Notes: generated by a model from the letters alone, not told the origin. Positions 8,107 through 18,178 are shown, numbered from the stretch's first letter. The stretch: DNA of 53,047 nt from Chloroflexi bacterium TSY (GCA_019217005.1 JAHBNG010000106.1:1-53047), one strand, 5' to 3'. A program made the numbers and translations.

Positions 8107-9738
8107 ATGCCACATCTTTCCCTTCGTCTGTTCAATTCATTTCGAGCTTCATTAGATGATCAGCCTATCACGGCCTTTGAATCGGATAAGGTTAGAGGGT
8201 TACTCATCTATCTAGTGGTTGAAGCGCAACAAGCTCATCCGCGTGAAAAACTAGCCGGATTATTTTGGTCTGATTTTTCAGAGCAATCCGCCCGAACAAA
8301 TTTGCGGCGTGCTTTAGCAAACTTGCGCAAAGCGATCAACGATTCGCGGGCAGATCCTCCCTTCCTGAGCATTACCCGTAGCGAACTTCAATTTAATCGC
8401 CAAAGTGACCATACGTTAGATGTTGCGCCATTTCTTGATCAGGCATCAGAACCAATAATTTCTGCACTTGAAGCCCAGGTTGCCGCCTATCAAGGCCCAT
8501 TCTTAACCGGATTTTCATTGGCAGATAGCGCTCCGTTTGAAGAATGGCTAACGCTCAAACGAGAGCAGTTTCGACGTACTATACTAGAAAGCCTGCAGAC
8601 GCTGATTGATCATTATGAAACAGAGCAAGCCTATCCCTTGGCGATTGCACACGCCTATCGGTTGGTGGACTTGGAACCGTGGCTGGAGGAAGGGCACCAA
8701 GCCTTGATGCGTTTATTGACATTTTCAGGACAGCGGAGCAAAGCACTGGAGCAATTTGATGCTTGTCAACAAGCTTTACGGAATGGCTTGGGTGTTGAAG
8801 TCAGTGAAGCAACCCAGATCCTGTATGAGCAAATCAAGACAGGTGTCGTCAGTTCGGAGACTATCATTCCCCAGGAAAGTTTTGTCCCGCGCCGCTCAGA
8901 ACAGGGACGGGACAAAATGTTTCTGGGTGGGCACATACCTTCAGCAACTGTTGATATCACGGACATCCGTACACCATTCCCATCTCACAACTTACCCGCA
9001 CCAACCACACCCTTTGTCGGCCGAAAACGTGAACTCAAGAACCTAACCGATCTGCTAACCAACGTAAAGCTCCGCCTGATTACCGTTTTCGGTCCGGGTG
9101 GGATTGGGAAAAGTCATTTTTCCGTTGAGGTTGGCAGACTGTCGCGCAACCGATTCGCCAACGGTGTCTTTTTCGTGTCGCTGGCAGCCGTTCAGCAAAC
9201 CGAACAGATCATCCCGGCAATTGCTGAGGTTGTTGATTACCCGCTTCAGAACGATAGTCGCTCGCCCGAACAGCAGCTCCAGGATTTCTTTCGCACAAAA
9301 TCCTTGCTGCTGATTTTAGATAATATGGAACAGCTATTGGATAGCGTAGGTTTGATCAGCGACTTTTTACAGGCGGCTCCAAACCTCAAGGTGATTGTGA
9401 CCTCACGGGAGCGTCTCAAGCTGCGAGCTGAAACGGTGTTTCCTTTGAAGGGATTGGCTTTGTCTGAAGATATCTCAGCCATCAACCCTGATGACGATGC
9501 GGTCCAGCTTTTTTACAGAACTGCCCAACGTATTCAGCCTGATTTTGCGATAATGGAAGAGCATACACAGTTGATTGGGGAGATTTGTCGTTTTGTGGAA
9601 GGGATGCCCTTGGCGATTTTATTGGCTGCCGGTTGGATCGATCAGCTCACCTTAGTGCCAATCCGAAAAGTAAATTCACAAAATAAATTGCAAAGACAAA
9701 CGAAAGACAAACGGAATGCATATGTAGATCAAACATAA
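8107..9738 (+). pseudogene. BTAD/NB-ARC regulator, N-terminal segment (split gene, part 1)
   Basis: Residues 1-516 are native: an OmpR-like winged helix with the SEQSARTNLRRALANLRKA signature, a BTAD helical domain (about 95-245), a linker, and an NB-ARC/AAA ATPase whose P-loop GPGGIGKS lies near residue 330 and whose Walker B region is LLLILDNMEQL. Such proteins are cytosolic signal-sensing transcription activators of the AfsR/SARP-MalT type. From 9655 onward the codons belong to an inserted IS5-family element, which adds 27 foreign residues and a stop. Joining 8107-9654, 10830-12486 and 13792-14078 restores one frame of 1163 residues. Confidence 0.88.
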
Positions 9739-9794
9739 ATTATGTAAACTTGTCTTCAAGAAAATAGGAAAATCCCTAGAAAAAGGAGACAAGA

Positions 9795-10785
9795 ATGTAT
9801 GTCACAACAGAAATCAATGCCAAATTTCGGGGTGGTTCATTTTAGGCGGACAATTAGGTTTACATTTTTGCAAAGAGAAAAGATGTTTATATTTTCTACT
9901 TTGAGCCATGCTCAGGCAGAAAATGACCTCATATAGATTTTTATCTATGTATCAAAAGTGTAAACCTAATTCTGAACCACCCCCAAATTTCTCATAACAA
10001 ATAGCCTATGGGAAAGAATCAAACCGTTGATCCCGCCCCAAAAAGCCAAGAAAAAAGCGGGACGACCACGGATGGAGGACCGGTTGGCTCTGAATGCCAT
10101 CTTTTACGTGCTGCGGACTGGATGCCACTGGAAAGCCCTGCCACGCTGTCTCGGGGCGGCCAGTACAGTTCATGATCGCTTTCAGGAATGGACTCAAGCA
10201 GGACTCTTCGCAAAGATGTGGCGCAAAGGTTTGCTGGCATATAATCAAGTCGCTGGGATCGACTGGCAATGGCAATCGATGGATGGCGCCATGAACAAAG
10301 CACCCTTGGGTGGCGAAAAAACGGGTCCCAATCCCACCGACCGCGCCAAGCAGGGCACCAAACGCAGCCTCCTGACCGATGGCGCTGGTATTCCCTTGGG
10401 GATTGAGATCGAGGGGGCGAATCGCAATGACATGAAAATGGTAGACCAGACCCTGGCATCCATTCCCATTGAACGACCTGAACCAACCGCTGAAGCGCCT
10501 CAACATCTCTGTCTGGACAAGGGCTATGATTATGATGAGGTGCGCGAAACTGTCGCTCAATGGGGGTATACTGCTCATATTCGCTCTCGTGGCGAAGAAC
10601 AAATCGACAAAGCCTCCATTCCCAACTATCGCTCCCGCCGTTGGGTTGTTGAACGCACTTTTTCCTGGATGAATCGCTTCCGTCGCATTCTCGTTCGATG
10701 GGAGAAAAAGTCCCAGAATTTTCTCGCTCTGGTCCATTTTTCCTGTGCTTTCATCGCCTTTCGGGCTGCTGAGCGCTTTCTCTGA
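9795..10785 (+). pseudogene. IS5-family transposase, split by a MITE
   Basis: The original start is ATG 9795, after an AAAGGAG ribosome site. After 11 codons (MYVTTEINAKF) the frame is cut by a 155-bp MITE. Joining 9795-9828 to 9992-10785 gives a seamless 275-residue transposase that continues LITNSLWERIKPLIPPQ. The DDE residues are visible in SMDGAMNK, CLDKGYD and RWVVERTFSWMNRFRR. An ATG-started frame remains from 10027 and keeps the whole catalytic core but lacks the N-terminal DNA-binding part, so it is probably inactive. Confidence 0.87.
9829..9983. mobile_element. Family A MITE, copy 1 (155 bp, divergent)
   Basis: Ends GGGGTGGTTC and GAACCACCCC, flanked by an 8-bp duplication CAAATTTC (9821-9828 and 9984-9991). 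It is in the opposite orientation to, and clearly diverged from, the two identical copies at 34541 and 49506. No coding capacity. An 8-bp duplication points to a different transposase family from IS5, so it was mobilised by another element not in this window. Confidence 0.9.
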
Positions 10786-10829
10786 TTCTGCACTTTTTTT
10801 TGCACCCTTATTTTTCGGATTGGCTCTTA

Positions 10830-12608
10830 GCCGAAATTGCAGCTGAGTTGTTAGATGATACCGGAGCACAGCTCGATTTGCTGGAAACGGATTTGCGCGA
10901 CGTGCCCGAACGGCATCAGCAGATCCATACCGTTTTTGAGCATTCCTGGCATCGGTTGTCTGAGGATGAACGCACCGTTTTTATGGCTCTTTCCGTTTTT
11001 CGAGGTGGCTGTACTCGTGAGGCGGCGCAAACAGTGGCAAATGCTTCACTGCGCATTTTAACAAGTTTGGTCAACAAATCGTTTTTGAACAGAACAGCTG
11101 CTGGGCGTTATTCGATTCACGAACTGTTACGTCAGTTTGGGGAATTAGAACTTGAAGGATCGTCGGATAAGACCAATACTCGTGATGCCCATGCCACCTA
11201 CTATGCAAAATATCTGTCAGAAAAAGGTACGGAGCTAAAAGGCCCTAGACAAATCGATGCGTTGGATGAGATTGAGCGGGAAATCGGGAATATTCAGCAA
11301 GCCTGGCTGTGGGTCATCGATCAGAAACAATTGACATCAATGGCCCAAATGATCGAAGGGCTTGGGATGTTTTATGAGTGGAAAGGGCGATATTCGGAAG
11401 GGGAGACAGCTTTTCGGACTGGAGCTGAGCGATTGTTTGGTGGCCAATCAAACGAGGAAATGCGCAATTATATGCAGTTGCTAACTTGGCAGAGTGTATT
11501 TGTGGCAACATTGGGTCAACTTGATTTCGCTCAGAGTCTGCTTGCCCGCAGCCGTTGTTTGATAGAACAAGAATCGTCTAATCAAGAAATGTTGGCTGAA
11601 AAGGCATTCAATTTATGGCAGCAAGCCAAGTTAATCCAGCAGCAGGATCATGAAGAGGCAAAAGATCTTTTTGAGGAAAGCTTGGTACTATTTCAAGTGT
11701 TCGGTGATCAATGGAGTCAGGCACATCTTCTGAATGATTTAGGCGGTATGGTTAGTATGCTAGAGCCACACAAAAAGACCTTATTCCAACACTTGATGAG
11801 GGAAAGTCTGGTCCTGCACCAAACAGTAGGGAATCGGTTTGGGATTCTAGAAACATTGAGTAGACTTGGATTCAAGTCCGCCATGCGTGGCGATTTCAAG
11901 CAGTGCGAAGAGTGGTTCAGTCAGGCCACAATCATTTGTAAGCAGATAGGTGATGATATGAATGCACGGCGCCAATGGTTATCTATAAGAGGCGTTGCCT
12001 GCTGGTTTATAGGGCGTTATGAAGAAGCCTTATCTGTACACCAAGAGCAATTAGCTATAGCAGAGAATCTTGGTGAACGAGGTAGTGTAATGGTTACTAG
12101 CATAAACCTCGGCATGTCACTTATCTTTCTCGGTCATTATGATCAAGGTGTTCAACTACTCCAAACAACAATGGTCGATTGCCAACAGCATGGCGGGCAG
12201 GCATTATTGAGTTATATTCTTTTGCAACTCGGATGTGGTTATGTCGCGCAAGGCAATTATCAAAGTGCTTATGATACGTTGCATGTGTGTATTGATTACC
12301 ATCGAGCCTCGAAAGCGAATGTCAGACTTTATACAGCATTGAACAACTTTGGCATAGCTGCCTGGCACGCTGGTAATGTTGCCGAAGCAAAAGCTGCGCA
12401 AGATGAGGTTCTTACCTATTTGGCACAAGACGATAACTATATTATTCAGGTTGGACTGATGCCACTTGTTGCTCTGCTTCAACTTAGGCTAAACCAAAAA
12501 AATAATTATACGCGAACGAGAGAATGGAGAGGGGGAATAAGGACAAACCATTTTTCTAAACCAGGTAAACGTTGGAAGCGTTGTTCCAAACGGTCCATCT
12601 CTTTCTGA
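10830..12608 (+). pseudogene. BTAD/NB-ARC regulator, middle segment (split gene, part 2)
   Basis: Continues part 1 without loss: AEIAAELLDDTGAQ, then the winged-helix stretch ending the ATPase module (HSWHRLSEDERTVFMALSVF) and a long TPR-type superhelix with repeats such as GRYEEALSVHQEQLAIAENLG. Native sequence ends at 12486; the last 40 codons come from the ISAzo13-type insertion. An ATG or other start near 10800 lies in IS5 sequence, so any product would be an artificial fragment. Confidence 0.85.
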
Positions 12609-13788
12609 GTGAGTTTGACGCCGGTCTCATAAAGAGTGGAATTCAGGTGAACGAAGGGTTGTAGTTGGTTAAAGCGAAAAGAACGGGCAAAATTGAGAAC
12701 GGTCTCAAGAGAATCGAGAAGAGAACCGTTCCAGTGTTTTTCAAGATGGCCCCAAACCCGTTCGATGGGGTTGTATTTACTGTGATAAGGAGGGTAGCAG
12801 GCGAGCTGAATAGAGAGACGATAGTGCTCAACAAACTGAGTGAGACGATACATAAACTGAGTCCGACGGGTATGATTTTCGGGACCATTGTCCTGATTGA
12901 TCACGAGGGTCTTGACGTGAGGAAAGTGTTCACGTACGCTTTCCCAAAAATCAATCAGGCAGTCGACAATACAGTCACTCGTCACTTTCGACTGAGTCAA
13001 GTAAAGAAAGAGTTCCTTGGTTGAAGGGAGGTAAATGCCAAAAGGAGTGACTTTCTCGGTCTTCTTATCTTGAAAGTCATGATCGAGCGCTTTGACAACC
13101 ACTCGACTTATCCCTTCTCTCGAGAAACGGTCAAGTAAAATCGTCGCTTTGGCATCCCAAGAGAGGCGCAGAACCGTCTCGTCTGCATCCGCTTCTTGAT
13201 TGATCTGATGAATTCTATCAAAGATCGCATCGGTCTCTGGGATCTTTTTTCACTGGTTGACTTTTTTTGACCCGGTTTGAGCCATAGCCTAACTCATTGA
13301 GCTTCAAGCGGATGGCCTCTTCGCCAGGCAATTCCTCATCTGTGTATCCTTTCTGCTCGATGAGCTGGGTACGCATTTCGGCGGCGGTTAGTCGAGTGTA
13401 CAATTGGGGGGGTCGAAAGGTGGGATCGGTCTGGCTGAATTGATCGGCGATTTCAACCATATCGGCCAGTAAAGTGGGGATATGGTCTTCGGCTTTTTTG
13501 CGACCACGTCGGTGGCTTTGGTCGACATAACAGAAGCCGCCTTCTAGTTCTTCCAGGGCTTTGGCTATCGTCGCCCGATTCCAGCCCAACTCTCGTTCTG
13601 CTTTCGTCGGACTCCCTTCGCATATCGTTTTGACCGTTTGGGCCATGAAGTGCCTTCTTTCGTATCCACTTAACATGGCCTTCGTCTCTTTCAAGACTTC
13701 AACCATTTCTGGCGAGATTGTCATTTTTGCTCCTTTTGGAGAGCTAGTTTAACACCTTCTCGCGTATATTTTATTTTTTGGATTGGCC
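12487..13788 (-). mobile_element. ISAzo13-like insertion sequence (1302 bp)
   Basis: Terminal inverted repeats are imperfect: GGCTAAACCAAAAAAATAAT on the left and GGCCAATCCAAAAAATAAAA when the right end is reversed; both continue ATACGCGA. A 3-bp duplication TTA flanks it (12484-12486 and 13789-13791). It carries a transposase gene on the - strand. Removal restores the frame of the BTAD regulator. Confidence 0.85.
12506..13724 (-). pseudogene. ISAzo13-type transposase, frameshifted
   Basis: The N-terminal frame (13218-13724) has a helix-turn-helix with GSPTKAERELGWNRATIAKAL and ends in the KLNELGYGSNRVKKSQPVKK linker. The catalytic half is in another frame: SWDAKATILLDRF, VINQDNGPENHTRR, and YPPYHSKYNPIERVWGHLEK, the ISAzo13 triad arrangement. 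The two frames join at a run of six A residues near 13248; five A would give one continuous protein reading KKIPETDAIFDRI. The change is a +1 shift, so it is either a homopolymer mutation, a base-calling error or, less likely, recoding. Confidence 0.82.
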
Positions 13789-13791
13789 TTA

Positions 13792-14078
13792 TTCACGATA
13801 ACCCGATTTCGGCTGTAGAAACCTATGCCTTGGCATTAAGGCACCCTCATATCAGCAATAGTCAATGGTTTGTCGATATTGCCGGAAAGCATATTGATGA
13901 AGCGGCCAAAAGTCTGCCTCCGGAGGTTGTTGCAGCGGCTCAAGAAGGGGGTCGAGTGCGCGAGCTTAACACAACAGTTCAGGAATTGGCCGCAATGCTG
14001 AAACAGGATGAGGCGCATGGGCAAGCCAACCCTAACCAAAAAACTGATAGGTCCGTAATCGACCTATCAGTTTTTTGA
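13792..14078 (+). pseudogene. BTAD/NB-ARC regulator, C-terminal segment (split gene, part 3)
   Basis: Reads IHDNPISAVETYALALRHPH in frame with the middle segment once the ISAzo13-type element and one TTA are removed, and runs to TGA 14076-14078. It is the last TPR helix and a hydrophilic tail. The final codons overlap the terminator stem. Confidence 0.85.
14038..14076. terminator. Strong bidirectional terminator hairpin
   Basis: AAAAAACTGATAGGT and ACCTATCAGTTTTTT form a perfect 15-bp stem with a 9-base loop, with an A-run on one side and a T-run on the other. It can stop the + strand regulator and the convergent - strand ester cyclase. The regulator stop codon lies within it. Confidence 0.88.
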
Positions 14079-14089
14079 GTTTATCATCT

Positions 14090-14995
14090 CTAATTCTCAG
14101 GTGGCACCATCTCGAACCCCATAGCCTGTAACATTGCTTGGGTGCCGATATGCTACGCTTCTACAACTTGACCGTTTTCAAAGCGATTGATATCAACACT
14201 TGTCCAAGTCAATTGCTCTCCGCTAGGCGGAACGCCTAGAAATTCTCCTTGATGGGTGCCGGTGAAGGTAGTTAGGGCCATGACGATATCACCCTCAGCG
14301 ATAATGATCTCTGGCGTGGCGTTGATATCTGGGAAGGCTTCCCTTAGGCCCATTAGCGGGATTTTGAATGCATCAACCCCTTGCAACTCTGGGAAGTTAT
14401 GATCAATGGCGTTGGGCGCAATTTCATTATCCAGAATGTCGAAATTTCCCTTGTTAAAGACCTCTTCATAACCGCGCATGAGACTCGCCTTATTATTGGC
14501 ACGCGCGATGGCCGCGAACAATCGAGCACGGTCATGCTTTTCCATCACCCATGTCTCCGAGACGATCATCCCATCCTGAACAACAGCCGTACCGATAAAG
14601 GTGATGGGGTTGATGTCTACTGCACGAAAGGGATCGCTATGAAGCTCTGCATGAGCGGTAAGTGTATCGCCTTGTACAGTGAAATTGATAAAATCGAAGA
14701 CCGTGTTGTCCGCAATGAGTAATTCCATGTTTTTGCTGTGCGGTTCCATGCCGACCATGACCGTATCGAAACCGGGCGGCGGTGGCATTACGATGGATAT
14801 GTACTCTTCTGTAACATATTGCATAGCCGTCTCGAGCTCCCCTGCTTCAATGGCAGCATAATGGGCGCGAAAGACCGCTTCCGTATCCATGGGCGTATCA
14901 AACGCTTGGGCGTTGACCATTTGAGGAGCGACAGACTGGATGCTGCCAAATAAAACAAAAGCGATTGCGAATAGTACGACGATAGGCTTTCTCAT
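14090..14995 (-). CDS. SnoaL-like ester cyclase, secreted, with in-frame amber codon
   Basis: The frame starts with a signal peptide (about residues 1-30, ending VNAQA) and holds two SnoaL/NTF2-like halves: about 35-170 and 170-end. The second has the cyclase-type motifs GNFDILDNEIAPNAIDHN and GEFLGVPPSGEQLTWTSVDI. After VVEA the frame meets TAG (14153-14155) and then continues HIGTQAMLQAMGFEMVPPEN to a stop at 14090-14092. Family members have Trp at this place (HWHIGDQ-like), so TGG has probably become TAG. The conventional product ends at 14153 with 280 residues. Function on the cell surface is unknown. Confidence 0.75.
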
Positions 14996-15050
14996 GGCCT
15001 GTTCCTTTCTACTGTATTTCCTCTCCGTAACCTAACATTATTATCGGGAC

Positions 15051-16124
15051 TTACCGACGAACAAGCACCTCATATCCATCCCTGTACACTAATTCGGCAC
15101 CCCCGAATGGTATCCAACATATTTTTTCTTTCGGACCAAATTTACCTGAGTGCCAGCCATTATCAATCTTCGCTTTACACGAATACAGCTTTCGTATGTC
15201 ACCTGATGTAAACTCATAAAATCCGCCAATATCGACTAGTTTGGCCAAATTAGCATATTCGATTTTAATCCAACGATAAGAGTCTTCCTTGAGTTCTGGC
15301 ACTGAATATTTGTCAATCACATGTTCTTCACTACCCCACGAAATGTAGCAAAGACGTTCACCGTTGGGCGCACTATATAATTTACCAATATGAGTACCGT
15401 TAGAAATAATTGATGAGCCCATATTCATGCAGACAAACATTTCGGTACCATCTTTATGTTTACCAACTGCTATAGGCTCATATTCACTAAGGGTGCTTGT
15501 AGCCTCTTTATTGCAACCTACGAGGGATGCACAAAAGTCTTTGCAAACATCGGGATGTGTAGCAACATACGCAACATGGAAGGTTCTGGAGTTTTGATGC
15601 GCCGTAAAGCTGTGAGAACATGGCTCCAGAACAAACGTTTGGATGCCTCTACTCATATTCGGTACAATATCTTTGACTGACTCCACAGCAATACAAGCAA
15701 TCAATTTATCAACATTCAACGACTTCTGTTGATCAGCTGCTACAATGAATCCAGCCCATCTAACGTCCTCCTTATTAGCATATCCTTTCGATGTAACCAT
15801 GCCAAGATCGTGAGCGCATTTAATGACCTCATTAACAAACCCTATATTGCTCTTCAATGAACCACTTAAAGAGTCTCTATCAGCTTTGGGAAGTCCAAAT
15901 TTGACAGCTATATCTACTAAAGATGTCATGTCCCGCCCGTCCTTGTCATAATAATTCGATAGGCTCGGTAAAGTGTATTGTATAGGCATCGGGTTCACTT
16001 CACCGTTAATTCTATCTTCAAAGGCTTTTAGAATAGGACCACCCCATATAAAGTAAAATGGAACAGCAAACATTGCTACAACTGCAAGCGCAATTGTGGA
16101 CTTAACCAGCTTCAGTAGATCCAA
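15051..16124 (-). CDS. Membrane-anchored DM9 (DUF3421) repeat protein
   Basis: 357 residues. An N-terminal membrane helix (about 9-28) is followed by a region I do not recognise (about 50-215) and two C-terminal DM9 units. The first has MFVCMNM..., HIGKLYS and ERLCYISWGSEEH; the second has WHSGKFGP, KICWIPFGGAE and YEVLV. DM9/DUF3421 domains are best known in animals as mannose-binding recognition modules, so a glycan-binding role is a reasonable guess. The TTG used as start at 16122-16124 lies inside the end of a family B MITE; the original start was probably lost to that insertion, and the next Met (18) would cut the membrane helix. Confidence 0.7.
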   Translation of the reverse strand: MDLLKLVKSTIALAVVAMFAVPFYFIWGGPILKAFEDRINGEVNPMPIQYTLPSLSNYYDKDGRDMTSLVDIAVKFGLPKADRDSLSGSLKSNIGFVNEVIKCAHDLGMVTSKGYANKEDVRWAGFIVAADQQKSLNVDKLIACIAVESVKDIVPNMSRGIQTFVLEPCSHSFTAHQNSRTFHVAYVATHPDVCKDFCASLVGCNKEATSTLSEYEPIAVGKHKDGTEMFVCMNMGSSIISNGTHIGKLYSAPNGERLCYISWGSEEHVIDKYSVPELKEDSYRWIKIEYANLAKLVDIGGFYEFTSGDIRKLYSCKAKIDNGWHSGKFGPKEKICWIPFGGAELVYRDGYEVLVRR

Positions 16125-16328
16125 ATTTCAGGTTTAGAGAGAGAATTTGGGCTAATTAGTTGACATAAATACGTATTTGCCAGTCAATACCTAGCATTTA
16201 CGTAAAATTTAAGCGATTTCTAGATATGAAATTGGCTGTTTTTGGCAACTGAGATCTGAAAAAATGGCCCCAAAATCCCTTCTCTCCCGACTGAAAATAG
16301 TCAAAAACGCCAAATTTGGATCTACTGA
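16112..16328. mobile_element. Family B MITE, copy 1 (217 bp)
   Basis: Ends TCAGTAGATCCAAATTT and its inverse, flanked by GCT on both sides (16109-16111 and 16329-16331), which may be a 3-bp target duplication. The interior is related to, but diverged from, the two near-identical copies at 35003 and 38972. No coding capacity. It overlaps the apparent start of the DM9 gene. Confidence 0.85.
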
Positions 16329-16604
16329 GCTTACCTAAACAGCTTGTTGGCTCCCACGTAAAAATGAAACTAAGGAAAGGACGGCGAAGATGAGAATAAT
16401 TATTGTGGCTTCCATAGATACAGGCTCCTCATGCGAAGCTTGCGAAATGTAACATGTTTCGTAATCACAAAAGATGATATATCGGGGGCGTCTGGAGAAC
16501 GTGAGGAAAACGTGAGGAATATTAGAGAAGGGACTGCCACGTTGGATTTGCAGGAGGCGAAGGCGGTGTTGACGGAGTTAGCGATGGAAGTAAGGTAGCG
16601 TCGT
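16329..16604. other. Intergenic region with decayed coding traces
   Basis: No intact gene. A short frame near 16525-16598 (TLDLQEAKAVLTELAMEVR then stop) looks like the tail of a lost protein and precedes the xisH remnant. Confidence 0.3.
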
Positions 16605-17009
16605 TTGCCACACTACCAGCTGGCCCTCAAGAAAAAGGATCAAGAGCGCGTCTTATACCTTGCTGTCCTAGTTGATACCTATGAGAGATTCTTCAGGCTG
16701 GCATTCATACAAGAAGCGCTAGATTACAATGAGGCTCATTTGCTTGTGTATGATGCTGATATGGAGGAGATTGTACAAAGGATGATATTGTCTTGGCGAT
16801 TAAAGCCCCTTATAAAAGACCTTACACCGACTTTGCTGTCGAGTAAAGTTTTCTACGATTACCATAGAGGTGGTAGCTCCACAGTTCTACTTGGATTAGA
16901 CATAATGCTCGAGCTCTACCGGATTTTTAGCAAAAGTAGCGCCGAATTGGTTCAAAACAGACTGTTTTCCACCTGTTATGTCAACAGAATTGGCGTTTTT
17001 GCGACCTGA
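16605..17009 (+). pseudogene. xisH: xisH remnant (C-terminal part)
   Basis: The first 60 or so residues (PHYQLALKKKDQERVLYLAV, then DTYERFF, IQEAL and LLVYDADMEEIVQ) match the C-terminal half of XisH, the fdxN-element excision controlling factor known from cyanobacteria and other filamentous bacteria, which has an endonuclease-like fold. The N-terminal half with the catalytic Asp/Glu-Lys residues is absent. The rest of the frame (after about 16790) does not resemble XisH. Its usual partner, xisI, survives only as a fragment at 26255-26470. Confidence 0.65.
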
Positions 17010-17098
17010 CTTCAACTCCAAGGAGTTTTGTGGAGCTACCATAGAGGTGAATGTGAAAGCGAATTCAATATCACAATCCGCCATCCTGGAGCCAATCA

Positions 17099-17989
17099 TC
17101 AAAAAATTGCCAGTTCCGATAACTCATCCCACTTCGTTGCGACCAACTCTCTTGAAGCCGAAAGTAACGGCGCACGAACATCACCAACATCAACACCACG
17201 CTTGGCCAAGATGCCTTTAAATAGCGAGAGATTGCCACCATCGCCCAAAATGGTGCGTACCTGATTGAGTTTTTGTTGTAGAATGCGCGCAGTCGCCAAA
17301 TCGCCCGCTAACGCTGCCTCATAGAGGTTGACCATTAGTTCGGGCACCACATTGGCATTGCCCGAGACGCAGCCGTCAAACCCCATCGCCAACGCCATCA
17401 GCGCCTGACCATCGCCGCCGTTGATGGCGTTGAATTGTCCATTGGTGGCTGCAACGACCTGAGCCAACGTTTCGAGTGAGCCACTGCTATCCTTCATGCC
17501 GATGATATTGGGGGCTTCGTTACGCAGGCGCAAGATCAACTCTGCCGAGATCGTATTGTGACTAATTGCTGGGAAATTGTAGAGGAAGATGGGGAATTCG
17601 GGCACGCTCTGCGCCACAGTGACATAGTGACGTAGCAGGGCCTCATCGGAATGATGATAGACATAGGGAGGCAAGATGGCGACTGCCTGGGCACCGACGG
17701 CTTGTGCGTGTTTGGTCAAGCCGAGGGTATCTGCGGTGGTGGGCGTGCCCGTATGCACAATGACGGGAACTCGCCCTGCGGCAGCTTCGACGACCGTTTC
17801 TGACAAGAGACGGCGTTCGTCCGAGGTCAATAAAAAGCCTTCGCCCGTGGTTCCGCCCGGAAAGAGTCCCGAAACGCCGTGTGCGATCAGATGATCGACC
17901 ACCCGCTTGAGCGCAGCCGCGTCGATTTGACCGCTCTTGTCAAATGGGGTCACGATGGGGACAATAATACCCTGTAATCTAAAGTTCAT
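17099..17989 (-). CDS. Dihydrodipicolinate synthase/N-acetylneuraminate lyase family protein
   Basis: A 296-residue TIM-barrel class I aldolase. The GTTGEG motif lies at 46-51, the catalytic Tyr at 137 (LYNFP) and the Schiff-base Lys at 166 (IIGMKDSSG). The family cleaves or forms C-C bonds with pyruvate as one partner. The gene lies in a region without lysine genes and close to catabolic enzymes, so a sugar-acid or sialic-acid-type lyase is more likely than DapA itself; this is inference. Confidence 0.9.
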   Translation of the reverse strand: MNFRLQGIIVPIVTPFDKSGQIDAAALKRVVDHLIAHGVSGLFPGGTTGEGFLLTSDERRLLSETVVEAAAGRVPVIVHTGTPTTADTLGLTKHAQAVGAQAVAILPPYVYHHSDEALLRHYVTVAQSVPEFPIFLYNFPAISHNTISAELILRLRNEAPNIIGMKDSSGSLETLAQVVAATNGQFNAINGGDGQALMALAMGFDGCVSGNANVVPELMVNLYEAALAGDLATARILQQKLNQVRTILGDGGNLSLFKGILAKRGVDVGDVRAPLLSASRELVATKWDELSELAIF

Positions 17990-18062
17990 TTCTCATTTCA
18001 ACCTATTTTTGTCGCAATGGTGGTCAGGAATTCCGATCGATCAGATCGCCAACTCGTAGTCA

Positions 18063-18161
18063 ACTTGTAGGTTACATTTGCAATGTGACAAGTGTCGTGA
18101 ACGAGTTGGATTTAAGCATCTTGGCGGGTCACATGGACAATTGTCCGATTTGAAATCGGAC
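18063..18161. repeat. Two REP-like palindromes
   Basis: The first hairpin (18063-18093) pairs ACTTGT and TTACATT with AATGTGACAAGT. The second (18143-18161) is GTCCGATTT/GAAATCGGAC, almost perfect. They fill the gap between the URO-D gene and the lyase gene and may protect the 3' end of the transcript or be extragenic repeats. Confidence 0.6.
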
Positions 18162-18178
18162 CTACGTCTAAACATTCA

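Larger units (their letters stand above)
9655..10826 (+). mobile_element. IS5-family (IS427-like) insertion sequence, itself interrupted
   Basis: Imperfect terminal inverted repeats begin GTGCCAATCCGAAAA on the left and GAGCCAATCCGAAAA on the right. The target duplication is TTA (9652-9654 and 10827-10829), which fits the TNA preference of the IS427 subgroup; CTTAG is repeated if read with flanking bases. The element lies inside the BTAD regulator gene in a position that restores LTLAEIAAE when removed. It carries one transposase gene, which is broken by a family A MITE. Confidence 0.85.

Noticed and set aside
10006..10869. Long - strand open frame over the IS5 transposase
   Set aside because: Antisense shadow; the + strand encodes an obvious DDE transposase.
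13240..13256. Programmed -1 frameshift at A AAA AAG in the ISAzo13-type gene
   Set aside because: The heptamer is not in the needed phase, and the required shift is +1 (or -2), not -1; a homopolymer error or mutation is simpler.
14153..14155. Pyrrolysine or general TAG recoding
   Set aside because: No other gene in the window has a supported in-frame TAG, and no recoding machinery is seen; a single nonsense change is simpler.
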